DNA of 64,000 nucleotides from Polaromonas sp. GTDB lineage: Bacteria > Pseudomonadota > Gammaproteobacteria > Burkholderiales > Burkholderiaceae_C. Below, in pieces: positions 25,908-32,573 of the stretch (its first letter is position 1; every line of letters starts with the position of its first letter). A program made the position numbers and the translations under genes. The DNA lies in assembly GCA_030654695.1 (NCBI GenBank), contig JAURWY010000011.1:1-64000 (forward strand). The letters run 5' to 3'. The notes beneath the pieces are model-generated. The model ran no database searches. It had not been told where the DNA came from and saw only the letters and a list, made by a program, of their open reading frames with translations.

Positions 25908-26660
25908 ATGAACGCACTTCAACCGCATCATTCTTGCGACCGCCTAGCGTCCTATTTTTGGAGCGGTGATGCTATCCGAAGTCGCAGCGTCAGTGATGTC
26001 GTTCTGGCAGGGGTGCTCGACATACCTGCGCCGCCGGCGAGGCTGTCTGTCGATTGGGACCGAGAGATATCTTTACGCTTAGGCTTGGATGCCGGAGACG
26101 TCGAGGAATTGTCTTTGACAAGAGCGCGTCTGCGCTGGCCGGACTACAAGCACTGCGTGCAGGCGGCGTCCGATTGGACGCGCAGGCTCGGCCTGCAAGA
26201 TGTGCTGTCCTCAAGCGATGTCGCCCTGATGGTCTGCCGCGGCGCAAAGTATCACCATGACGGCACGCAATATGGCAGCGCGGCATTTTGCAATCTCTTC
26301 CTGAGTGAAGACCGTGGGCTTGACGTGCATTTTCCGGTGACAGACCAACGCATTCCCTTGGTCAGAGGAACCGCTGTGATCTTCGATACCTGCCAGCCTC
26401 ATGCCGTCATTGATCGCCGCAGCACTGGCTTTAAGATGGCCGATTTTCCACCCAACCGGGATTGCTCTCAAGTCTTCCTGACCTGGGAGCTTTCCATTGA
26501 GAATGCCTGCCTTAGGCATGCTCTGCGGATCGCCTTGGATATCGACGCGGCAACCGCTTCAACACTCGATGAACAGCAAGTCTGGTTGAACGGCGCAAGA
26601 ACCTCGGTCAGCCCAGATTCAGGTCGGTGGTGCCAACCGGAGTCATCACCAACAAGGTGA
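25908..26660 (+). CDS. Uncharacterised protein with a 2OG-Fe(II)-oxygenase-like HxD...H pattern
   Basis: I do not recognise a named family. The 250-residue protein has no signal or membrane segment. In its centre the run KYHHDGTQYGSAAFCNLFLS (residues 114-133) supplies an H-x-D pair (His116/Asp118), and FDTCQPHAVIDRRSTGF (159-175) supplies a distal His165 with Arg170/171. This is the facial triad and 2-oxoglutarate-arginine layout of double-stranded beta-helix dioxygenases. The beta-rich character between them is consistent. It is a single gene, convergent with the aromatic operon and with a 166-nt upstream spacer, and its ribosome binding site is weak. Oxygenase activity is an inference. Confidence 0.6.
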   Translation: MNALQPHHSCDRLASYFWSGDAIRSRSVSDVVLAGVLDIPAPPARLSVDWDREISLRLGLDAGDVEELSLTRARLRWPDYKHCVQAASDWTRRLGLQDVLSSSDVALMVCRGAKYHHDGTQYGSAAFCNLFLSEDRGLDVHFPVTDQRIPLVRGTAVIFDTCQPHAVIDRRSTGFKMADFPPNRDCSQVFLTWELSIENACLRHALRIALDIDAATASTLDEQQVWLNGARTSVSPDSGRWCQPESSPTR

Positions 26661-26708
26661 AAGCCTGCGGAGTCGGGACTGTGAAGGCTTTTCGCAGGAA
26701 AAGAGAAG

Positions 26709-26731
26709 AGTCAACACCAGAGTTGACTTTT
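26709..26731 (+). terminator. Possible weak terminator between convergent genes
   Basis: AGTCAAC / GTTGACT perfect 7-bp stem, loop ACCAGA, followed by a short T tract, 48 nt after the upstream gene's stop and before the 3' end of the convergent Bug gene. Confidence 0.4.
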
Positions 26732-26801
26732 GCATCAAAGGCTGGTGTCGCACTTTGCATGTAAATGCGCGGAGGGAACCCCGCGAGTTGCTCTATGTCA
26801 C

Positions 26802-27809
26802 TCAATCAACGCGGATGTTGCCTGCTTTGATCACGGCACGCCAACGTTCCGTGTCTTCCCGCATCCAAACCGCCATCTCCTCCGGCGTATTTCCCACGGG
26901 CTCAGCACCCACCTCGGAAAACCGTTGGACCATCTCTGGCAAACGGAGAATTTCGGCCACTGTGGCAGACAGTTTGGCCGCAATTTCTGGCGGCGTGCGG
27001 GGCGGGGCCACCAGCGCAAACCAAGCCATGGCGACCATGCCGGGAATCAGTTCGTTCAATGCGGGAAGGTTCGGCATGGACGCTTGGCGCGCGGCGCTGG
27101 TCACCCCCAAAATACGAAGTTTTCCGCTGCGTGCATAGGCCGATGCAGCCGCAATATTGCCAAACATCACATTGACATGACCTGCCAACAGATCTGCCAT
27201 GGCCGGAGCATCGCCCTTGTAGGGAACATGCAGCATTTGCAGCCCAGTCTTGAGTTTGAAGAGCTCTGCGGTCAAGTGCGCTGTTGAACCATTGCCCTGC
27301 GAGGCATAGCTGATTTTGTCGGGGTTGGCTTTGGCATAGGCCATGAATTCCTGCACCGTCTTGACGGGCAAGGACGGATGCACCATCAGCACGTTGGGAA
27401 CCAGCGCCATGACCGTGACCGGCACAAACTTGGACGGTACGTAGTTCAGCTTCGGATACAGGCTGACGTTGATGGACAGCGGTGGCGGTGGCGCCGCCAT
27501 CAGCGTGTAGCCATCGGGTTCGGCATTGAACAGATATTCAGCGGCGATGTTGCCAGCTGCACCCGGCTTGTTTTCAACCACGATGGCTTGGCCTAATCGT
27601 TTAGCCAACGGTTCTGCGATGAGCCGCGGAAACAAATCAGCCGTCCCGCCGGGCGGATTGGGCACCACGATGCGTATGAGTTTTTGAGGCCACGCGCCGC
27701 CTTGGGCGTGCGCACTTTGCAAGGTCCAGGCAGGCGCCGCAAGCAAGAGAGATGAAGCCACGAACTTGCGGCGACTGGGGTGGGTGTTATCGATGACAGG
27801 CAGCGGCAT
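26802..27809 (-). CDS. Bug-family periplasmic substrate-binding protein of the aromatic operon
   Basis: A 335-residue receptor with a twin-arginine-like signal (SRRKFVASSLLLAAPAW) and cleavage near SAHAQGG. Family blocks are IRIVVPNPPGGTADLFPRL, QAIVVENKPGAAGNIAAEYL and GNGSTAHLTAELFKL. ATG 27809 has AAAGAGA upstream; an in-frame extension to 27845 lacks support. It is last in the minus-strand run ligB-ligA-oxygenase alpha-beta, 52 nt after the beta subunit. A job like TphC (terephthalate uptake receptor) is the natural inference. No membrane subunits are adjacent, so it would borrow TctAB from elsewhere, possibly 21.3-23.3 kb. Confidence 0.9.
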   Translation of the reverse strand: MPLPVIDNTHPSRRKFVASSLLLAAPAWTLQSAHAQGGAWPQKLIRIVVPNPPGGTADLFPRLIAEPLAKRLGQAIVVENKPGAAGNIAAEYLFNAEPDGYTLMAAPPPPLSINVSLYPKLNYVPSKFVPVTVMALVPNVLMVHPSLPVKTVQEFMAYAKANPDKISYASQGNGSTAHLTAELFKLKTGLQMLHVPYKGDAPAMADLLAGHVNVMFGNIAAASAYARSGKLRILGVTSAARQASMPNLPALNELIPGMVAMAWFALVAPPRTPPEIAAKLSATVAEILRLPEMVQRFSEVGAEPVGNTPEEMAVWMREDTERWRAVIKAGNIRVD

Positions 27810-27861
27810 TTTGTCTCTTTCTTTTAATGGGTCCAGGTCACGCACGACATGAAGCTCTGCA

Positions 27862-28353
27862 TTACAAAGGAATCACCAGCAAGGTTTCAATCACGCGCGA
27901 ATCGTAGATGAATTTCCGGCTTCTGAATAAAACACTTTGAGGGGTCACTTCGACAAGGTCAAGGCATTGACCGGTCGAGTAAATCTTCATGTTGCCGTCC
28001 AAGTCCATCGTGCGGACCACCAGGTAGTTGGAGCGCACCATCAGGGCACCGTCTTCCTCGCTGATGATCTGGACGCCCGAGACCATGTGGCGGTAGTGAT
28101 GCGGTTCATAAATATTGGCAATCCGCATGGATTTGATGCGGTCGCGCAATTGCGCCGCACTGTGGCAGTCAATGACGGCCAAGGGCAATTGACGGTCGCT
28201 GTTGAACCGGGAGGTCACCGTGTAGCGGCCTTGCGGGGTCAGCAAATCGCAAATCGCCTCGACACGGTTTTCGTCAATGGTGCGCGCCCATTCGAAAATC
28301 AGATTTTCAACAGCACGGTGGTGGTGGTCGTAAGGCATTGGGTGAGCACTCAT
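27862..28353 (-). CDS. Aromatic-ring-hydroxylating dioxygenase, small (beta) subunit
   Basis: A 163-residue NTF2-like subunit that packs with the Rieske alpha subunit. Typical features are an N-terminal helix with ENLIFEWARTIDENRVEAIC, SMRIANIYEPHHYRHMVSG and the C-terminal beta sheet VLFRSRKFIYDSRVIETLLV. The start ATG shares one base with the alpha-subunit stop (TGATG), giving strong coupling. The preceding in-frame sequence to 28386 is only overlap with the alpha gene. It resembles the terephthalate/anthranilate group of beta subunits by length and by the HxxR core. Confidence 0.88.
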   Translation of the reverse strand: MSAHPMPYDHHHRAVENLIFEWARTIDENRVEAICDLLTPQGRYTVTSRFNSDRQLPLAVIDCHSAAQLRDRIKSMRIANIYEPHHYRHMVSGVQIISEEDGALMVRSNYLVVRTMDLDGNMKIYSTGQCLDLVEVTPQSVLFRSRKFIYDSRVIETLLVIPL

Positions 28354-29663
28354 CACAGGTCCATGTCTTGGCGGTAGTTGTGCCAAAAATTACGAATGGC
28401 GCGTTCAGACAGTTTGCTGGCACCGCCGCTGTCAAGCTCACGACCGCCCATCTCGATGAAGGACTCACCACTTTGACCGTCCGCCATGGCGCGCTGCATC
28501 ATCTCGCAAACCGCCGCGTCTTCAACCGAAACCATGCCGGCAGAACCAGCCAGATTGGCTTGCAATAATCGCATGCGCGTGGTTTCAGCGTCATCGTCTT
28601 CAAAACCAAAATAAGTCCAAACCAAGTCACACTGCCCCGGCCCCTTGGGCAGCAGTTGGCGGGTAGCCAAGCTGTTGGCGATCTGGTGCAACACAAAGGA
28701 CGGGTAGGTCGTCAAAATTTGAATACTGACGCCGTCACCGAACTCGTCGCGCCATTTCAAAATGCTGGGGTCTTCCAGTTTCAGGTCGTCATTGTGGGAG
28801 CGAAGGTCTGCCGCCGTAGTGTTGAAGTCTTCAGATTTCTTTTCAGTGCCCGCCTTGGTGTAGAAATAGACATGCCGGCCTGCGCCGTCTAAGACCATGC
28901 CTGACTCCTGTGACTGGCGTGACAGTCCAAAGGTGCCGTAAAAGGTATGCAAAATGTTGGCATGATACGAATCCCGCGGGTTCTCGTGATACGCCTTCCA
29001 GTTGGCATGAATTCGCTGCGTGTCATAGCCGAGCACTTTGAGCGGTTTGTGCAGCACACGACGGATGCCCGTCGCCACATCCCCAAGCCAATCTTCCAGC
29101 GGTTCTGTTTCGTCTGAAAAGGTGGCAAACACCAAGCCGCACAAGGTGGCCACGCGGAGTTTCTGCAGGCCATGCTCGGCCATGTCGAAGTCCTTGGGCA
29201 GACCGCCCTCACCTCGCAAGCCATGGCGAAAGGCGGCATGGGTCAAGTCGCCTTTCAAGTTGTAGTTCCACGCATGGTAGACACAGTTCAACTTTTTGAC
29301 GGTTCCAAAAGCTTCCCGGCAGACCATGTTGCCGCGGTGCGCACAACGGTTGACCATGGCGTTGAGTGAACCGTCTTCGGCGCGGGTGAGCAAGACAGAT
29401 GTCTCGCCGATGTAGGTCGTTTTGAAGGAACCGGGTTCAGGCACTTCGACCTCGAGACCCAAGTAGTTCCAAGTCTTGCCCCTGAAAATTGTCAACTGTT
29501 CCTTCGCGTACACCTCCGGATCAACATAGACCCAATAAGGCGCTCGGGTGAATCCCCCGGCCGGCCATTTTTTCAACGCGCGTTGGGCAGTGGTTTCAGG
29601 GCCGCGGACAACGGCTGTCTGATGATTCGATTCTTCTGGGCACATAAGCAATGCGTCTTTCAC
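28353..29663 (-). CDS. Aromatic-ring-hydroxylating dioxygenase, Rieske (alpha) subunit, terephthalate-dioxygenase-like
   Basis: A 436-residue terminal oxygenase that cis-dihydroxylates an aromatic acid. The Rieske [2Fe-2S] site is intact: Cys107-x-His109 and Cys127-x2-His130. The mononuclear iron site reads DSYHANILHTFYG (bridging Asp231, His234, His239). From memory, TphA2 of Comamonas shares long stretches in the same places (FRGxxWNYLxLExE, NRCAHRG, CVYHAWxYNxxGDLT, KLRVAxxCGLVF). The GTG start overlaps the ligA stop (GTGA); ATG 29645 is an alternative. No ferredoxin reductase (TphA1-like) or diol dehydrogenase (TphB-like) gene is adjacent. Confidence 0.92.
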   Translation of the reverse strand: MKDALLMCPEESNHQTAVVRGPETTAQRALKKWPAGGFTRAPYWVYVDPEVYAKEQLTIFRGKTWNYLGLEVEVPEPGSFKTTYIGETSVLLTRAEDGSLNAMVNRCAHRGNMVCREAFGTVKKLNCVYHAWNYNLKGDLTHAAFRHGLRGEGGLPKDFDMAEHGLQKLRVATLCGLVFATFSDETEPLEDWLGDVATGIRRVLHKPLKVLGYDTQRIHANWKAYHENPRDSYHANILHTFYGTFGLSRQSQESGMVLDGAGRHVYFYTKAGTEKKSEDFNTTAADLRSHNDDLKLEDPSILKWRDEFGDGVSIQILTTYPSFVLHQIANSLATRQLLPKGPGQCDLVWTYFGFEDDDAETTRMRLLQANLAGSAGMVSVEDAAVCEMMQRAMADGQSGESFIEMGGRELDSGGASKLSERAIRNFWHNYRQDMDL

Positions 29664-30019
29664 CGTGCGGCCGGTACTTTTCGAGTGGCCAAAAATGCCT
29701 CAAAGGTCTCGCCACGCATCAGCGCATAGACCTGCATATTGCTGACCTTCATCACTCGCGCGAATTTTTCAAGGACAAAAAAATTGGCGCCAATACGAAC
29801 CAAGCCCAGCCAGTCACAAGCCCGAATCAACTCTTTTTCAAGCTCACTCAAGCCGGACTCTGTCAGCACCGCTTCCGGGTCGGCCACAAAGCGAGCGCGC
29901 CAATCGGCACCAATCATCTTCCAGAAAAACCGGTTCAAACGCAAGGCTTTATGGCTGGTCTCAATGTCAAAAACATAGGTACCTGGAATGTCACTCATGC
30001 CGATCAGTTGGGGGTTCAC
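29660..30019 (-). CDS. Extradiol ring-cleavage dioxygenase, LigA-type small subunit
   Basis: A 119-residue LigA-fold protein (alpha subunit of protocatechuate 4,5-dioxygenase), which closes over the active site of LigB. Recognised blocks: YVFDIETSHKALRLNRFFWK, FVADPEAVLTESGLSELEKE and VSNMQVYALMRGETFEAFLA. The GTG start at 30019 is chosen because a strong GGAGG sits 7 nt upstream, and it overlaps the ligB stop (GTGA). From memory, this sequence matches the C-terminal part of the fused gallate dioxygenase GalA better than stand-alone LigA. It follows ligB, the reverse of the usual ligA-ligB order. Confidence 0.88.
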   Translation of the reverse strand: MNPQLIGMSDIPGTYVFDIETSHKALRLNRFFWKMIGADWRARFVADPEAVLTESGLSELEKELIRACDWLGLVRIGANFFVLEKFARVMKVSNMQVYALMRGETFEAFLATRKVPAAR

Positions 30020-30873
30020 AGACTAGCCTCCGACTCAACACCTTCTTCGTAAAGCACAACCGTCATCGCGGTGGTTGTAGCCAAGTAGTAGTTCTGGTGG
30101 ATTTTCCGAATCGGACCGCCCAAAGCACCGCGCATGGCCAGCCACATGATTTGTTCAACGCTCTCCGCACCACCCAAACGCACAAATTCAGTGTGGGTCA
30201 TCTTTGTCAGTTCTTCCGGGTCGTGCTGCAGCAGCTCCAAAAACTTCATGTCCCACTCGGTGTTGTTGAAACCGGTTCGCTCTCCATGGATCTGGTGCGA
30301 CAAGCCCCCAGTGCCAACGACGACCACTCGCAAATCTTCAGGGTAGGACTCAATCGCGCGCCGCAGCGCCTGACCCAAACGGTAGCAACGCCGTGCGGTG
30401 GGCAGCGGGTACTGCAGCACATTGATGGCGATGGGCACAACCGTCCCGGGCCAATCCGGTTGATGCGGCCACAGCAAGGGCAGCGGTGAGGCGACACCAT
30501 GGTCGATCGGTTTGTCTTGAAAAACCGTCAGGTCAAACTCGTCGTTGACCAGACTCTGCGCAATGTGCGCTTGCAGCTTGACGTCGCCACGAATCGGCGG
30601 CAAATCACGCAAGCCAGCACCTTCGTCGGCCACCTGAAATTGCTCACCGACGCCGAGCGCAAAGGTGGGGTACATGTCGAAGAAAAAAGTGGTCCCATGG
30701 TCGTTGTAAAAGAACACCAACACATCGGCCTTCTGCGCTTCCAGCCAAGCTGCTACCGGCTTATAGCCGTCAAAAAGTGGCGCCCAAGCGGGCTCGTTCT
30801 GCCGCCCTTTGTCATACGCCACGCCAATCGTAGGCACGTGTGAAGTTCCAATTCCGCCAATTATTTTTGCCAT
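30016..30873 (-). CDS. Extradiol ring-cleavage dioxygenase, LigB-type catalytic subunit, gallate-dioxygenase-like
   Basis: A 285-residue non-haem Fe(II) type II extradiol dioxygenase. The N-terminal iron ligand His12 is in GTSHVPTIG, and a second His is in FYNDHGTTFFFD near 59. VVVVGTGGLSHQIHGERTGFNN near 190-211 holds the catalytic His (given with family-conserved neighbours), and the iron-ligand Glu lies further on. As recalled, the N-terminal half of P. putida GalA aligns almost without gaps (PTIG, EPAWAPxF, ALRRAIESYPEDL). Candidate substrates are gallate, protocatechuate or a related diol acid. A good AGGGGA ribosome binding site is present. It starts 29 nt after the 96-residue gene. Confidence 0.9.
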   Translation of the reverse strand: MAKIIGGIGTSHVPTIGVAYDKGRQNEPAWAPLFDGYKPVAAWLEAQKADVLVFFYNDHGTTFFFDMYPTFALGVGEQFQVADEGAGLRDLPPIRGDVKLQAHIAQSLVNDEFDLTVFQDKPIDHGVASPLPLLWPHQPDWPGTVVPIAINVLQYPLPTARRCYRLGQALRRAIESYPEDLRVVVVGTGGLSHQIHGERTGFNNTEWDMKFLELLQHDPEELTKMTHTEFVRLGGAESVEQIMWLAMRGALGGPIRKIHQNYYLATTTAMTVVLYEEGVESEASL

Positions 30874-30902
30874 TATTCATGTCCCCTGTCGATGAGATTA
30901 TT

Positions 30903-31193
30903 TTACAAAGGTTGCCGCAACAACTCTTCAATAGCCGTCGTTGAGTTCTCGGCGTGTTCGGCAATTTGCGCAGACATCAGCGCCAACGAGGCCAGCGGGT
31001 AGGTGCCGCTGATGACGCTTTTGTAGGCGATCTCAGCGCCCATCGCGTCTTGGCCTAGGCCGTCCACTGCAGCAGCAATGCATTCTTCAATGCTTGACAG
31101 GCCGGCGTCTGCGTACAGGTCTTCGCCCTCGTACGTGACGCGGTAGTCGAAGCTGCCTTTTTCAAACTGGTCAATGTGAAAGCGAACAATCAT
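30903..31193 (-). CDS. Small conserved-looking protein of unknown function, coupled to a flavoprotein
   Basis: A 96-residue acidic, soluble protein that I do not recognise. It starts MIVRFHIDQFEKGSFDYRVT, a beta-hairpin-like run, followed by a mostly helical, alanine-rich remainder with no Cys pair, signal peptide or membrane segment. The start overlaps the flavoprotein stop by four bases (ATGA), so the two are made together and probably act together. The gene lies 29 nt upstream of ligB, which may put it in the same transcript as the aromatic operon. Confidence 0.75.
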   Translation of the reverse strand: MIVRFHIDQFEKGSFDYRVTYEGEDLYADAGLSSIEECIAAAVDGLGQDAMGAEIAYKSVISGTYPLASLALMSAQIAEHAENSTTAIEELLRQPL

Positions 31194-32536
31194 GATGTGA
31201 TCCCGAAGTGTCGTAAAACGCCCTGCCCGGCCTTGCTGCCACTGGCAAAGCAGGCGGTCATCAGGTAACCGCCGGTGGGGGCTTCCCAGTCGAGCATTTC
31301 ACCGGCACAAAAAATGGCGGCGCCGGCTGGCTGACTGGTTTTGATTTTCAGATCTGCGTCCACGGCGTCAAAGGACACACCGCCAGCGCTACTGATGGCT
31401 TCGTCGATGGGCCGCGTCCGGACCACCGTGATCGGCAGCGCCTTGATGGCAGCGGCTAACTTGGCCGGGTTGGCCATGGCGTCTTTGTCCAGCAACTCAT
31501 GCAGGATGGCGGCCTTGATGCCGTCCAGACCCAAACGGCTTTTCAGATGGTTTGAGAGCGAACGCGAACCTCGCGGGTGGCGAATCTCCGTTAGCACTTG
31601 CTGGGCCGACTTGTCGGGCAGCAGATCCAGCATGAAAGTGGCGCTGCCCGTGCGCTCAATGTCGTCACGCAAAAAGCTCGATGCAGCGTAAACCAAACTG
31701 CCTTCGACACCGGTCGCCGTCGCCACAAATTCACCGCGGCGGCTGAACTGTCGGCCCAGCGAGTCAGTGAGATTGATCGCCACTGACTTGAACGGTTGGC
31801 CGGCAAAACGACTGGCGAAATACGCCGACCAACCTGAGGCTGAAGGCTCAATCTCAGTAGACCCAGCCAACCCAACCGGTCTCGCAGCGACATCAAAACC
31901 GCAGTTGGAAGGCCGCAAGGGCTGCACCTCAATGCCGCGCTGTGCCAACAGCGGCACCCACGCGCCGTCTGAGCCCAAACGCGACCAGCTGCCGCCGCCT
32001 AGGGCCAAAACAACCGCATCAACCTGCACCAATTGCTCGCCCGCTGGCGTTGAAAAACGAAGGGCGCCGTTGTCGTCCCAGCCGAGCCAGCGATGCCGCA
32101 TGGAGAACTGAACGCCCGACGCCCGCAAACGATGCAACCAGCTGCGCAGCAAAGGCGCGGCTTTCATATCTTTGGGAAAGACCCGGCCCGAACTGCCGAC
32201 AAAGGTGTCCACGCCCAAGCCTTCGGCCCACTGGCGCATCTCAGCACCGCCGAGGTCGGCCAACAAGGGTTCGAGCGAGGCGGCGCGGTCGCCGTAACGC
32301 GCGTTGAAGGTGACAGGTGGCTCGGAATGTGTGAGGTTCAGACCGCCTTTGCCAGCCAGCAAAAACTTGCGGCCGACCGATGGCATGGCATCAAACACCT
32401 GCACTGACAGCGCAGGGCCAGCGCTCGCCAAAATTTCAGCCGCCATCAGGCCGGCTGGACCGCCACCAATGACAGCCACGCGACGAACCGCAGTGCCGGT
32501 TGACAAGGAAGGTGTGTTGCTCAAGAAAAAGTCCAT
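31190..32536 (-). CDS. HI0933/BaiN-type FAD-dependent oxidoreductase
   Basis: A 448-residue flavoprotein. The N-terminal dinucleotide-binding loop VAVIGGGPAGLMAAEILASA, then the family signature VGRKFLLAGKGGLNLTHSE, and the C-terminal FAD-binding ISSAGGVSFDAVDADLKIKT and GEMLDWEAPTGGYLMTACFASG are all present. The subgroup is probably the TIGR03862 branch. Biochemical roles of close relatives are poorly defined; distant ones reduce unsaturated bile-acid intermediates. It starts 37 nt after addA and is coupled to the 96-residue gene. Confidence 0.9.
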   Translation of the reverse strand: MDFFLSNTPSLSTGTAVRRVAVIGGGPAGLMAAEILASAGPALSVQVFDAMPSVGRKFLLAGKGGLNLTHSEPPVTFNARYGDRAASLEPLLADLGGAEMRQWAEGLGVDTFVGSSGRVFPKDMKAAPLLRSWLHRLRASGVQFSMRHRWLGWDDNGALRFSTPAGEQLVQVDAVVLALGGGSWSRLGSDGAWVPLLAQRGIEVQPLRPSNCGFDVAARPVGLAGSTEIEPSASGWSAYFASRFAGQPFKSVAINLTDSLGRQFSRRGEFVATATGVEGSLVYAASSFLRDDIERTGSATFMLDLLPDKSAQQVLTEIRHPRGSRSLSNHLKSRLGLDGIKAAILHELLDKDAMANPAKLAAAIKALPITVVRTRPIDEAISSAGGVSFDAVDADLKIKTSQPAGAAIFCAGEMLDWEAPTGGYLMTACFASGSKAGQGVLRHFGITS

Positions 32537-32573
32537 TCGCGCTTGGCAAACTTCAATTATTGCAGTTCCAAAT

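Noticed and set aside
26608-26805. 65-codon minus-strand frame just downstream of the Bug gene
   Set aside because: Begins with TTG, has no ribosome binding site and overlaps the end of the 2OG-oxygenase-like gene; likely chance.
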